Below, piece after piece: positions 6,838-16,564 of a DNA stretch of 64,000 nucleotides. The notes beneath the pieces are model-generated. The model was not told where the DNA came from. It searched no databases and was given only the letters and a program-made list of their open reading frames with translations. Within the stretch, counting starts at the first letter, position 1. Every line of letters begins with the position of its first letter. The position numbers were made by a program, and so were the translations under genes. Origin of the DNA: Parabacteroides chongii (GTDB lineage Bacteria; Bacteroidota; Bacteroidia; Bacteroidales; Tannerellaceae); contig NZ_CP120849.1 of NCBI RefSeq assembly GCF_029581355.1, forward strand, positions 3,690,501 to 3,754,500, written 5' to 3'.

Positions 6838-9777
6838 ATGCCCGAAAATCAGATATTGATCATTGCGTTAAGTAACCATCCTGTTTTGGGACCTTTGCTT
6901 ATTCCTTATTTTGCCAGAACTGTATCGCCGGAAGTGATCAGCGTGGAAGAGCAAGCCACGCATGCCGGAAATGAAGCGGGGTTGTCTGATATGGAGAAAC
7001 GGGCAATCGCGATTGCACAGAGTTACTCGGAAAAGAAACTGATGCAGGTGTATTCCCGGCAACAGACAGTTACCGGCTTTCTGAATTCGGTGACGCCGGA
7101 GATGCTGAAGAAACAACTCCGACCGTTCATCGATAAGAAGATAAGGGAGATGGTCCGGTTGATACAGGCAAACCATTTGTCTGTATATATAAAGGAAGCA
7201 GGAAGTAAGTTGCTTTATGAACATGACCGGGTGCGCTTTTCCGGGGAGGAGGCCGAGATCTCTTTTCGTTTTGAGATAACAGATCATTCTTTTCGGTATA
7301 CAGCCTTATGTCACATGAATGGAGTGGAAGTGTCTTTATTGAAAAAGAGGCGGTTTCTGTTGTTGTCATCAAAGCCTGCTATATTCCTGCTGGATGACCA
7401 GTTGTTAGCATTCAAACGTATAGAAGCGGCGAAAGTTACACCTTTCCTTTCACGGAAATACGTGGAAGTTTCGTTGGCTGAGACTGAAAAATATCTGGAA
7501 CTGGTGGCACTTCCTTTGATCAGCGATTATCCGGCCAGTTCTTCCGGGTTTGATATGATCCATGAACCCCGCACTTGTGTCCCGGAATTATCTGTGGAGC
7601 GTTCTATCAATGATGAACCGGCACTTCAACTGCGTTTCAGGTATGGAGAACGTTCTTTTTCGCCGGGAAAAAGAAACCAGTTCGCTTATCCCCGGTTGGA
7701 ACATGTCGAAGGGAAACCGGTCATTTATTATTTTACACGTGATTTGCAATTGGAACAAACGTACATCTGCTTACTTGAACAATGGCATTTCAAGCAGATA
7801 ACCGATGTACAGTTCGTTCGGACCACAGAAGCGGGTGGTTATACATTTATCGATTGGCTGCAACAACATAAAAGTGAGTTGGAGGCTTGTTTCTCTTTTG
7901 TGCAGACCGATACCTCTCTGCGGTTCTATCTGGGAGATATTTCGCTGACACAGGAAATTTCCCCTTCTCCCGATTGGTTCGATATTCGTATCACGGTTCG
8001 TATGGGTGATTTTCAATTCCCTTTTATCCGCTTCAGAAAACATATTCTGGAGGGGAAGCGTGAGTTTGTTTTACCGGACGGGCAAGTCGCCTTATTGCCA
8101 GAAGATTGGTTTGAGAAATATAGCGATCTGTTTGCTTTCGGCGATGACCGGCCCGGGGAGATCAGAGTCCGTAAGATGCATTTGGGAATTGTCTCTGCCT
8201 TGGAGCAGGATGAATCCGTATCGAAGGAGTATGTGCAGAAAGAATCGGTTGCTATTCCACCAAAGATAAAGACGACGTTACGTCCGTATCAGCAGGAAGG
8301 TTTTTCCTGGTTGGTCCATCTGGCGGCGAATGGTTTCGGTGGTTGTCTGGCGGATGATATGGGATTGGGGAAGACATTGCAGGCTATTACCTTGCTGCAA
8401 CAGATATATGATCCGGAGGAACCTAAAGAGGTTACGATTTCTCCATCCGCTTCGGAGAATGTTACAGTCGATCAAAGCGGGCAACTTTCCTTTTTCGGAA
8501 CAGATTCGCCGGATGACAAACCCTATGAGGAAGTGAAGGACAGACAGGAAGAATCAGCGACTATTCCCGCTTCCCTGATTGTTGTACCTACTTCTTTATT
8601 GCCTAACTGGAAACGGGAAATCCGCAAGTTCAGTACGTTGAGTGTCTATACTTATACCGGAGATCAGAAAAGGAAAGATCCCTGTAAAAACTTCAACCGG
8701 TATAATATCGTGCTGGTCACTTATGGACTGTTGCGGCGTGATATCGAGCTGCTGGAGAAGTATCGTTATACTTATGTGATACTGGATGAAAGCCAGAACA
8801 TAAAGAATCCGGCTTCCATGACCTATCATTCGGTGGTCCGTCTGCAATGTGAACACCGGCTGGTACTGACCGGAACACCTATCGAAAACTCACTGAAAGA
8901 TCTATGGGCACAATTCAATTTTATCAATCCCGGTTTATTGGGATCGGCAGACGGTTTCCGGAAACATTTCATCCATCCGATTACCAGGGAGGGGAATGAG
9001 AATGCCCGTAAACGTTTACAACAAATTATCCGTCCTTTCTTTTTGCGACGGACCAAACAACAGGTGGCACCGGAACTTCCGCCATTGACGGAAGAGGTCG
9101 TATATTGCGAAATGACACCGGAGCAACGCGAAGTGTATCAGAAAGAAAAGAATGCGTTGCGGAACACGATCTTGCAGGAACGTTACAAGAATTCTTTTGT
9201 CGCTTTGAATGGTATCACCCGTTTACGTCAGCTGGCTAATCATCCGCAAATGGTTTTACCGGAATATACGGGTGGTTCGGGAAAGATGGAACAGGTGCTG
9301 GATGCTTTTGAAACACTGGTGAGCGAAGGGCATAAAGTATTGATCTTTTCTTCTTTTGTCACACACCTGAAATTGTTGGCGGATGCTTTTACGCAACATG
9401 GATGGCAGTATGCGATGCTGACCGGCAGTACATTGGACCGGGAGAGCGAAATTGCCCGTTTCTCAACCCGCCAGGATGTGTCCGCCTTTTTCATCTCGCT
9501 GAAAGCGGGTGGGGTAGGACTGAACCTGACGGATGCCGATTATGTATTTATTATCGATCCCTGGTGGAATCCGGCGGCTGAGATGCAGGCGGAAAGCCGT
9601 GCCCATCGCATCGGGCAGGATAAACAGGTCTTTGCCTACCGTTTCATCACTGCCGATACGATCGAGGAAAAGATCCGCAACCTCCAGGAATCCAAGAATG
9701 AGCTGGCTGAAACATTTATTACGGAAAACGACCCGTTCAAGTCGCTGACGGATAAGGATTGGGAAGAGCTATTATAA
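6838..9777 (+). CDS. SNF2-family DEAD/DEAH-box helicase
   Basis: This 979-residue protein is a Swi2/Snf2-type ATP-dependent DNA translocase. The N-terminal about 480 residues are divergent, as in the bacterial RapA/HepA-like group with an N-terminal extension. The helicase core follows: LADDMGLGKTLQAI (Walker A) near 505, YVILDESQNIKNP (motif II, DESQ instead of DEAH) near 650, RLVLTGTPIENSL (motif III) and FFLRRTKQQV. The second lobe has GHKVLIFSSF, SLKAGGVGLNL, IIDPWWNPAAE and RAHRIGQ near 925. These proteins remodel protein-DNA or RNA polymerase complexes. I use the ATG at 6838 rather than the TTG just before it. No partner genes are adjacent. Confidence 0.9.
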   Translation: MPENQILIIALSNHPVLGPLLIPYFARTVSPEVISVEEQATHAGNEAGLSDMEKRAIAIAQSYSEKKLMQVYSRQQTVTGFLNSVTPEMLKKQLRPFIDKKIREMVRLIQANHLSVYIKEAGSKLLYEHDRVRFSGEEAEISFRFEITDHSFRYTALCHMNGVEVSLLKKRRFLLLSSKPAIFLLDDQLLAFKRIEAAKVTPFLSRKYVEVSLAETEKYLELVALPLISDYPASSSGFDMIHEPRTCVPELSVERSINDEPALQLRFRYGERSFSPGKRNQFAYPRLEHVEGKPVIYYFTRDLQLEQTYICLLEQWHFKQITDVQFVRTTEAGGYTFIDWLQQHKSELEACFSFVQTDTSLRFYLGDISLTQEISPSPDWFDIRITVRMGDFQFPFIRFRKHILEGKREFVLPDGQVALLPEDWFEKYSDLFAFGDDRPGEIRVRKMHLGIVSALEQDESVSKEYVQKESVAIPPKIKTTLRPYQQEGFSWLVHLAANGFGGCLADDMGLGKTLQAITLLQQIYDPEEPKEVTISPSASENVTVDQSGQLSFFGTDSPDDKPYEEVKDRQEESATIPASLIVVPTSLLPNWKREIRKFSTLSVYTYTGDQKRKDPCKNFNRYNIVLVTYGLLRRDIELLEKYRYTYVILDESQNIKNPASMTYHSVVRLQCEHRLVLTGTPIENSLKDLWAQFNFINPGLLGSADGFRKHFIHPITREGNENARKRLQQIIRPFFLRRTKQQVAPELPPLTEEVVYCEMTPEQREVYQKEKNALRNTILQERYKNSFVALNGITRLRQLANHPQMVLPEYTGGSGKMEQVLDAFETLVSEGHKVLIFSSFVTHLKLLADAFTQHGWQYAMLTGSTLDRESEIARFSTRQDVSAFFISLKAGGVGLNLTDADYVFIIDPWWNPAAEMQAESRAHRIGQDKQVFAYRFITADTIEEKIRNLQESKNELAETFITENDPFKSLTDKDWEELL

Positions 9778-9960
9778 ATAAGTGTTATTAATTATATCGT
9801 ATATCCCCGTTCTCCTTACAAATTTTATGTCGGGAGTGGTTTTCGGCTATGTAATTGTAACTTTGTCGAAACAATACGGAAATATATAATATTTTAACTA
9901 AATGCCGGATAAAATGATTATTTCTATTAATGTGTCAATTATTTTGCATTAATATGAACA

Positions 9961-9987
9961 TTGTGTTTGATAAAGTGCGTATCTTTG
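9961..9987 (+). promoter_or_regulatory. Likely promoter of the purF-carA-carB cluster
   Basis: TTG at 9961-9963 and TATCTTTG at 9980-9987 precede the ATG at 10015. Their spacing is 16 bp, slightly short for a Bacteroidota promoter. A second -7-like TAACTTTG lies further upstream near 9858. The rest of the 237-bp gap shows no gene. Confidence 0.5.
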
Positions 9988-10014
9988 TGATCGAAATAAA
10001 CAAGATAGAACCAG

Positions 10015-11901
10015 ATGGAACAACTTAAACATGAGTGTGGAGTCGCCATGGTCCGGTTACTGAAACCTTTAGAATATTATCATCAAAAGTATGGTACCTG
10101 GATGTATGGGCTGAATAAACTCTATTTACTGATGGAGAAGCAGCATAACAGGGGACAGGAAGGAGCCGGTTTAGCCTGCGTGAAGTTAGAAGCAACCCCC
10201 GGTGAAGAATACATGTTTCGGGAAAGAGCATTGGGAACAGGAGCTATAACCGAGATATTCGCCGCCGTTCATGAACATTACAAAGATTTACCGCCCGGTA
10301 AATTGAATGATCCGCTTTTCGCAAAATCAAATCTTCCTTTCGCCGGAGAGCTTTATATGGGTCACCTCCGTTACAGTACGACCGGTAAGTCCGGTATTTC
10401 CTACGTCCATCCTTTTTTACGCCGCAACAACTGGAGAGCCAAGAACCTCGCTCTTTGCGGAAATTTCAATCTCACAAACGTAAACGACATCTTTAAAGAA
10501 ATTACAGCGATCGGCCAGCATCCGCGTAAGTTTGCCGATACGTATATCATGCTTGAACAGACGGGACACCGTCTGGACCGGGAGATCGAACGTTTGTACC
10601 AGAAGTATGAAGACGAAGGACTGAAAGGGATGGATATAACTCATGCGATCGAGGCACATGTCGATCTGTCGAACGTGTTGAAACGTTGTGTTCCGACCTG
10701 GGACGGCGGATTTGTGATCTGCGGTCTGACCGGTAGCGGCGAATCGTTCAGCGTGCGTGACCCCTGGGGAATCCGTCCGGCGTTCTATTATGCGGATGAT
10801 GAGATCGTGGTACTGGCTTCCGAGCGTCCGGTCATCCAGACGGCGATGAACGTGCAGGCCGAAGATATAAAGGAATTGCAACGCGGCGAAGCGATGTTTA
10901 TCAGTAAAGACGGCCGTTTCCGCACTTCGCAGATCGTGGAGCCGAAGGTGAATAAAGCCTGCTCTTTCGAGCGTATCTATTTCTCCCGCGGTAGCGATGT
11001 GGATATTTACCGCGAACGTAAGAAGTTGGGAGAGAATCTGGTTCACCCGATACTGAAAGCTGTCGATTACGACCTCAAACATACTGTCTTTTCTTTCATT
11101 CCCAATACGGCGGAAGTCGCCTATTTCGGTATGCAGGAAGGACTGAATAACTATCTGAACAAACTGAAAAAAGAATGGATCGCCGACCGCAGCCATCTTT
11201 TGCAGGAAGAAGAACTGGATCAGATACTTTCCATGCGCGTTCGTGCTGAAAAAGTAGCGATAAAAGATATAAAATTGCGTACCTTTATCGCCGAAGGTAA
11301 CAGCCGTAACGACCTGGCAGCCCATGTGTATGATGTTACTTACGGAAGTATCGAACCATTCGTTGATAATCTGGTTGTAATAGATGATAGCATTGTTCGC
11401 GGAACGACCCTGAAACAAAGTATCATCGGTATCCTGGACCGTCTGCATCCGCGGAAGATCGTGATCGTATCTTCATCTCCGCAGGTGCGTTATCCGGATT
11501 ATTACGGGATCGATATGTCGCGGATGAACGAGTTTATCGCTTTCAGGGCAGCGGTGGCTTTGCTGAAAGAGCGGGGAATGGAGTCGGTGATAACGGATGC
11601 TTATTGGAAAGCCAAGAAACAACAGGCACAGGAGGACGGTACGATTGTGAATTTTGTAAAGGAAATTTACGCACTGTTCACCGATGAGGAGATTTCGGGC
11701 AAGATGGTCGATTTGCTTACTCCGGCGGGTACACGTGCCAAGGTAGAGATCGTTTACCAGACATTGGACGGCTTGCATGCTTCCTGTCCGAATCATCCGG
11801 GAGACTGGTATTTCTCCGGTGATTATCCGACACCGGGCGGTGCACGGATGGTGAACAAGGCTTTTATCAATTATATGGAAGAAGAATATTTAATCAGATA
11901 A
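10015..11901 (+). CDS. purF: Amidophosphoribosyltransferase (PurF-like, long Bacteroidales form)
   Basis: This 628-residue enzyme is expected to transfer glutamine-derived ammonia to PRPP, the first step of purine synthesis. Cys8 in the ECGV context would become the N-terminal nucleophile after removal of a seven-residue propeptide. The Ntn glutaminase domain continues with NRGQEGAGL and GHLRYSTTGKSG. The phosphoribosyltransferase domain carries the PRPP loop VVIDDSIVRGTTLKQS near residue 460. It is longer than the usual about 500 residues. It lies 22 bp upstream of carA on the same strand, so glutamine entry into purines and pyrimidines may be co-regulated. The family call is firm; the exact in vivo role of this long form is less so. 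Confidence 0.8.
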   Translation: MEQLKHECGVAMVRLLKPLEYYHQKYGTWMYGLNKLYLLMEKQHNRGQEGAGLACVKLEATPGEEYMFRERALGTGAITEIFAAVHEHYKDLPPGKLNDPLFAKSNLPFAGELYMGHLRYSTTGKSGISYVHPFLRRNNWRAKNLALCGNFNLTNVNDIFKEITAIGQHPRKFADTYIMLEQTGHRLDREIERLYQKYEDEGLKGMDITHAIEAHVDLSNVLKRCVPTWDGGFVICGLTGSGESFSVRDPWGIRPAFYYADDEIVVLASERPVIQTAMNVQAEDIKELQRGEAMFISKDGRFRTSQIVEPKVNKACSFERIYFSRGSDVDIYRERKKLGENLVHPILKAVDYDLKHTVFSFIPNTAEVAYFGMQEGLNNYLNKLKKEWIADRSHLLQEEELDQILSMRVRAEKVAIKDIKLRTFIAEGNSRNDLAAHVYDVTYGSIEPFVDNLVVIDDSIVRGTTLKQSIIGILDRLHPRKIVIVSSSPQVRYPDYYGIDMSRMNEFIAFRAAVALLKERGMESVITDAYWKAKKQQAQEDGTIVNFVKEIYALFTDEEISGKMVDLLTPAGTRAKVEIVYQTLDGLHASCPNHPGDWYFSGDYPTPGGARMVNKAFINYMEEEYLIR

Positions 11902-11923
11902 CTGTCAACTCAAACATAAGTTT

Positions 11924-13009
11924 ATGCAAACAGAAAAAACAGCAACATTGATCTTAGACGACGGGACTGTTTTTCGCGGTCTTTCTTTCGGCAGCGAGAA
12001 GGAGGTTACCGGCGAAGTAGTGTTCAACACGGCCATGACGGGATATCCGGAGAGTTTGACCGACCCCTCTTATGCCGGTCAGCTGATGGTTCTGACTTAT
12101 CCGCTGGTGGGTAACTACGGTGTACCTCCCCGTACATTCGGTCCGGACGGGATCGCCACGTTTATGGAAAGTGAAAAGATCCATGCGGAGGCGATTATTG
12201 TAAGTGATTACAGTCATGAATACAGTCATTGGAATGCTGTCGGAAGCCTGGGAAGCTGGTTGAAAGAAGAGGGTGTTCCCGGAATTTACGGAATCGATAC
12301 ACGTGCGCTGACCAAGAAACTGCGTGAGCACGGTGTCATGATGGGAAAGATCGTGATCGGTGATGCAAAGACCGACCTTACGGATTTCGGACAATACGGA
12401 AATGTGAATTATGTAGACAAAGTGTCTTGTAAAGAAGTCATTACTTATGGGGAAGGTGAAGGAAAGAAACGGGTTGTCCTGGTGGATTGCGGCGTGAAAC
12501 ATAACATCATCCGCAGCCTGCTGAAACGGAATGTGACTGTGATCCGGATCCCCTGGAACTATGATTTCAATACACTGGAATATGACGGCCTGTTCATTAG
12601 TAACGGTCCCGGCGACCCCGATACCTGCGACGCAGCCGTTCAGAATATCCGCAAAGCGCTGGCAGGCGACAAACCTATTTGTGGTATCTGTATGGGAAAC
12701 CAGTTGCTGGCAAAAGCGGGAGGTGCTTCTATCTATAAACTGAAATACGGACACCGCAGCCACAACCAGCCGGTTCGGATGGTTGGAACGGAGAAATGTT
12801 TCATCACCTCGCAGAATCATGGATACGCGGTGGATAACACGACGCTGGGTGCCGATTGGGAACCGCTTTTTATCAATATGAATGACGGTACGAATGAAGG
12901 TATCAAGCATAAAACGAAACCTTTCTTTTCGTCGCAGTTCCATCCCGAGGCTTGTAGCGGGCCGACGGATACAGAGTTTATGTTCGATAAATTTGTCGAG
13001 TTACTATAA
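11924..13009 (+). CDS. carA: Carbamoyl-phosphate synthase small (glutaminase) subunit
   Basis: This 361-residue subunit hydrolyses glutamine and channels ammonia to CarB for arginine and pyrimidine synthesis. The N-terminal domain has the family block VVFNTAMTGYPESLTDPSYA. The class I amidotransferase domain shows LFISNGPGDPDTC, the nucleophile loop PICGICMGNQLLA with its Cys, and the catalytic His-Glu in SSQFHPEAC. All key residues are present and the length is normal. It follows purF by 22 bp. It is separated from carB by an unusual 197-bp spacer that carries a repeat array. Confidence 0.95.
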   Translation: MQTEKTATLILDDGTVFRGLSFGSEKEVTGEVVFNTAMTGYPESLTDPSYAGQLMVLTYPLVGNYGVPPRTFGPDGIATFMESEKIHAEAIIVSDYSHEYSHWNAVGSLGSWLKEEGVPGIYGIDTRALTKKLREHGVMMGKIVIGDAKTDLTDFGQYGNVNYVDKVSCKEVITYGEGEGKKRVVLVDCGVKHNIIRSLLKRNVTVIRIPWNYDFNTLEYDGLFISNGPGDPDTCDAAVQNIRKALAGDKPICGICMGNQLLAKAGGASIYKLKYGHRSHNQPVRMVGTEKCFITSQNHGYAVDNTTLGADWEPLFINMNDGTNEGIKHKTKPFFSSQFHPEACSGPTDTEFMFDKFVELL

Positions 13010-13030
13010 AGAGGAATGCAGGTGATGCAT

Positions 13031-13165
13031 CTTTGCGCGATCAGGCAACACACCTTTGCGTGAACAAGCAAAGCATCTTCGCTAACGGCAGCGACACCTC
13101 CTAAGTGGGGGCAGCGACAGTGTCTCTCCGGAGGCAGTGAGGCAAGCTCACCAACGTTGGTTAGT
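13031..13165. repeat. Phased repeat array E between carA and carB, 23-bp period
   Basis: Units start at 13031, 13054, 13077, 13100, 13123 and perhaps 13146. The right half repeats as GCAACA (13045), GCAAAG (13068), GCGACA (13091) and GCGACA (13114). GGCAGYGA words start at 13087, 13110 and 13133, exactly 23 bp apart. Unit 2 is a clear palindrome (CTTTGC 13054-13059, GCAAAG 13068-13073). The sixth is centred on CCAACGTTGG at 13151-13160, in phase. Later units are more diverged. The array fills the intra-operon gap. Confidence 0.65.
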
Positions 13166-13206
13166 CGGTGCGCCTAAAAAGTGTTAACAAGGAAAATAAG
13201 GTCAAT

Positions 13207-16200
13207 ATGAAAGAAGATATAAAGAAAGTCCTGATATTAGGTTCCGGCGCTCTCAAGATCGGTGAGGCGGGCGAGTTCGATTATTCAGGCAGCCAGGCGT
13301 TGAAAGCCATCAAGGAAGAGGGTATCCGGACGGTGCTTATCAATCCGAACATTGCAACGGTACAGACTTCGGAAGGGGTTGCGGACACGGTTTATTTCCT
13401 GCCCGTTACTCCTTTCTTTGTAGAAAAGGTTATCGAAAAGGAACGTCCCGAGGGTATCCTGCTGGCATTCGGCGGACAGACGGCGCTGAACTGCGGGGTG
13501 GCTCTCTATCAGAGCGGCGTGCTTGAAAAATATAACGTGCGTGTGCTGGGTACTCCGGTACAGGCCATCATGGATACGGAAGACCGCGAACTGTTCGTTC
13601 GCAAGCTCGACGAGATCGATGTGAAGACGATCAAGAGCGAAGCGGTAGAGAACATCGTAGACGCACGCCGTGCTGCTCGTGAACTGGGATACCCGGTGAT
13701 CGTGCGTGCCGCTTATGCACTGGGTGGTTTGGGTTCGGGCTTCTGCGATAATGAAGAAGAACTGGATGTACTGGTTGAAAAAGCCTTTTCTTTCTCTCCG
13801 CAGGTCTTGGTTGAGAAGAGCCTGAAAGGCTGGAAAGAGGTGGAATACGAAGTAGTGCGCGACCGTTTCGACAACTGTATCACGGTTTGTAACATGGAGA
13901 ACTTCGACCCGCTGGGAATCCACACCGGCGAATCGATCGTGATCGCTCCTTCACAGACACTGAACAATACGGATTATCACAAACTGCGCGAACTGGCTAT
14001 CCGCATCATTCGCCATATCGGAATTGTGGGAGAATGTAACGTGCAGTATGCCTACGACCCTGAAAGCGAGGATTACCGAGTGATCGAGGTGAATGCCCGT
14101 CTGAGCCGTTCATCGGCATTGGCATCGAAGGCTACAGGTTATCCGCTGGCTTTTGTCGCTGCTAAATTAGGTTTAGGCTACGGCTTGTTCGACCTGAAGA
14201 ACTCGGTAACGAAAACGACCAGTGCCTTCTTTGAACCGGCACTCGATTATGTGGTCTGCAAGATACCGCGTTGGGACCTGGGTAAATTCCATGGCGTTGC
14301 CCGCGAACTGGGTTCCAGCATGAAGTCGGTAGGAGAGGTGATGGCTATCGGCCGCACATTTGAAGAGGCTATTCAGAAAGGTCTGCGTATGATCGGTCAG
14401 GGTATGCACGGCTTTGTGGAAAACAAAGAGCTGCTCATCCCGGATATCGACAAGGCGCTGAATGAGCCGACCGACCATCGTATCTTCGTAATAAGCAAGG
14501 CTTTCCGTGCCGGTTATACGATCGACCAGATCCATGACCTGACAAAGATCGACAAATGGTTCCTTCAGAAACTATATAATATTATCCAGACCGCAGGAGC
14601 TTTGGAAAGTTTTAGCCGGATAGTCGATATCCCCGACAATCTGTTCCGTCTGGCGAAGAAGCAAGGTTTCTCTGATTTCCAAATTGCCCGTGCTATCTTC
14701 AAAGATCAGATGGAAGACGGTGAAAAGGCGATCCTTCAGGTTCGTCAGGACCGTAAATACCGCGGCATCCTTCCGGTGGTGAAACAGATCGATACACTGG
14801 CTGCCGAATATCCGGCACAGACCAACTATCTGTACCTGACTTACAGCGGTACGGAAAGCGATGTGCATTATCTGGGAGATAAACGCTCCATCGTGGTGCT
14901 GGGTTCGGGGGCTTACCGTATCGGTAGTTCGGTAGAGTTCGACTGGTGCGGTGTGCAGGCGCTCAACACGATCCGCAAGGAGGGCTGGCGCTCCGTTATG
15001 ATTAACTACAATCCTGAAACGGTTTCGACCGACTACGATATGTGCGACCGTCTTTACTTCGACGAGCTGACATTCGAACGTGTAATGGATATTCTCGAAC
15101 TGGAGAATCCGCACGGTGTGATTGTCTCTACCGGAGGCCAGATACCGAATAACCTGGCGATGCGTCTGGACGAACAGCATGTCAATATCCTTGGAACATC
15201 GGCCAAGAGTATCGATAATGCGGAAGACCGTGAGAAGTTCTCAGCCATGCTCGACCGTATCGGGGTGGATCAGCCTCGCTGGAAAGAGTTGAGCAGTATG
15301 GAAGATATCAATCAGTTTGTGGAGGAAGTAGGTTTCCCGGTATTGGTTCGTCCGAGTTACGTACTGAGTGGTGCGGCCATGAATGTCTGCTCCAACCAGG
15401 AGGAGCTGGAACGCTTCCTGCAACTGGCGGCTAACGTCAGCAAGAAGCATCCGGTGGTAGTAAGCCAGTTCATCGAACATGCCAAGGAGGTGGAGATGGA
15501 TGCCGTAGCCGATCATGGGGAGATCGTGATGTATGCGATCAGCGAGCATATCGAGTTTGCAGGCGTACACTCCGGTGATGCAACGATCCAGTTCCCGGCG
15601 CAGAAGTTGTATGTGGAAACGGTTCGCCGTATCAAACGTATCAGCAAGCAGATTGCGAAGGAATTGAATATCTCCGGCCCGTTCAATATCCAGTATCTGG
15701 CTAAAGGCAACGAGATCAAGGTGATCGAATGTAACCTCCGTGCTTCGCGCAGCTTCCCGTTCGTGAGCAAGGTCCTGAAGATAAACTTTATCGAGCTGGC
15801 TACCCGTATCATGTTGGGTTTGCCTGTCGAAAAGCCGAATAAGAATGAGTTCGACCTCGATTATGTAGGTATCAAGGCTTCCCAGTTCTCTTTCAACCGC
15901 TTACAGAAAGCTGACCCTGTACTGGGTGTGGATATGGCTTCGACCGGTGAGGTGGGGTGTATCGGCGATGATGTCTCCGAAGCGATCCTGAAGAGTATGC
16001 TTTCCGTCGGTCTGCGTATCCCGGAAAAGAATATTCTGCTTTCGACCGGTACGCCGAAACAGAAGGTGGCGATGCTGGATGCTGCCAAGATGTTGGCGAC
16101 AAAGGGTTACAATCTCTTTGCGACAGGCGGAACACATCGTTTCCTGAAAGAGAACGGCATCCCGAGCACCCGTGTTTACTGGCCGAGCGAGGAAGGTAAA

Positions 16201-16431
16201 CAGCCGCAGGCACTCACCATGCTCCACGAAAAAAAGATCGACATGGTAGTAAATATCCCGCGTGACCTTTCCGCCGGTGAGTTGGATAACGGCTATAAGA
16301 TCCGTCGTGCCGCTATCGACCTGAATACGACACTTATCACAAATGCCCGTCTGGCAAGTGCCTTTATCGAAGCGTTCTGTACGCTGACGGTAGATGATAT
16401 ACAGATTAAGAGCTGGCAGGAATATAGGTAA
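13207..16431 (+). CDS. carB: Carbamoyl-phosphate synthase large subunit
   Basis: This 1074-residue subunit makes carbamoyl phosphate from bicarbonate, ATP and ammonia. It has two homologous ATP-grasp halves. The first begins KKVLILGSGALKIGEAGEFD with VRAAYALGGLGSGF. The second begins with SIVVLGSGAYRIGSSVEFDW near 560 and VLVRPSYVLSGAAM. The C-terminal MGS-like allosteric domain has GYNLFATGGTHRFL near 970. I start at ATG 13207 (MKEDIKKVLI). An in-frame upstream TTG lies in the repeat-bearing spacer and has no support. It is the third gene of the cluster and ends at a strong terminator. Confidence 0.96.
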   Translation: MKEDIKKVLILGSGALKIGEAGEFDYSGSQALKAIKEEGIRTVLINPNIATVQTSEGVADTVYFLPVTPFFVEKVIEKERPEGILLAFGGQTALNCGVALYQSGVLEKYNVRVLGTPVQAIMDTEDRELFVRKLDEIDVKTIKSEAVENIVDARRAARELGYPVIVRAAYALGGLGSGFCDNEEELDVLVEKAFSFSPQVLVEKSLKGWKEVEYEVVRDRFDNCITVCNMENFDPLGIHTGESIVIAPSQTLNNTDYHKLRELAIRIIRHIGIVGECNVQYAYDPESEDYRVIEVNARLSRSSALASKATGYPLAFVAAKLGLGYGLFDLKNSVTKTTSAFFEPALDYVVCKIPRWDLGKFHGVARELGSSMKSVGEVMAIGRTFEEAIQKGLRMIGQGMHGFVENKELLIPDIDKALNEPTDHRIFVISKAFRAGYTIDQIHDLTKIDKWFLQKLYNIIQTAGALESFSRIVDIPDNLFRLAKKQGFSDFQIARAIFKDQMEDGEKAILQVRQDRKYRGILPVVKQIDTLAAEYPAQTNYLYLTYSGTESDVHYLGDKRSIVVLGSGAYRIGSSVEFDWCGVQALNTIRKEGWRSVMINYNPETVSTDYDMCDRLYFDELTFERVMDILELENPHGVIVSTGGQIPNNLAMRLDEQHVNILGTSAKSIDNAEDREKFSAMLDRIGVDQPRWKELSSMEDINQFVEEVGFPVLVRPSYVLSGAAMNVCSNQEELERFLQLAANVSKKHPVVVSQFIEHAKEVEMDAVADHGEIVMYAISEHIEFAGVHSGDATIQFPAQKLYVETVRRIKRISKQIAKELNISGPFNIQYLAKGNEIKVIECNLRASRSFPFVSKVLKINFIELATRIMLGLPVEKPNKNEFDLDYVGIKASQFSFNRLQKADPVLGVDMASTGEVGCIGDDVSEAILKSMLSVGLRIPEKNILLSTGTPKQKVAMLDAAKMLATKGYNLFATGGTHRFLKENGIPSTRVYWPSEEGKQPQALTMLHEKKIDMVVNIPRDLSAGELDNGYKIRRAAIDLNTTLITNARLASAFIEAFCTLTVDDIQIKSWQEYR

Positions 16432-16441
16432 GAACGAAATG

Positions 16442-16471
16442 AAAAGGAGGATGTTACAGCATCCTCCTTTT
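16442..16471 (+). terminator. Intrinsic terminator after carB
   Basis: AAAAGGAGGATG (16442-16453) and CATCCTCCTTTT (16460-16471) make a perfect 12-bp stem with a 6-nt loop just after the carB stop. It is symmetric enough to end transcription from the other side too. Confidence 0.85.
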
Positions 16472-16474
16472 GTT

Positions 16475-16564
16475 TTATCTTTCAATCCAATTAATAACAG
16501 TAAGTTTCGATATTCGATCAAAATGCTTTTCATTATCAGTGACCATAACTAGATTGTTAGCGTG
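16475..16564 (-). pseudogene. C-terminal remnant of a VapC-type PIN-domain toxin
   Basis: On the minus strand a frame directly after the antitoxin gene reads ANNLVMVTDNEKHF, then DRISKLTVINWIER and a stop at 16475-16477. This is the typical C-terminal end of a VapC PIN-domain ribonuclease, including the late acidic TDN motif. The remaining about 100 residues are absent and the frame is closed upstream by a TAG. The toxin has therefore been removed by an internal deletion that also hit the end of the antitoxin gene. Confidence 0.65.

Noticed and set aside
10417..11448. Long minus-strand frame of 343 codons opposite purF
   Set aside because: It lies antisense to a complete, motif-rich enzyme, has no family features, and mirrors codon bias of the real gene.
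11954..12943. Long minus-strand frame of 329 codons opposite carA
   Set aside because: Antisense shadow of carA without recognisable domains or ribosome site.
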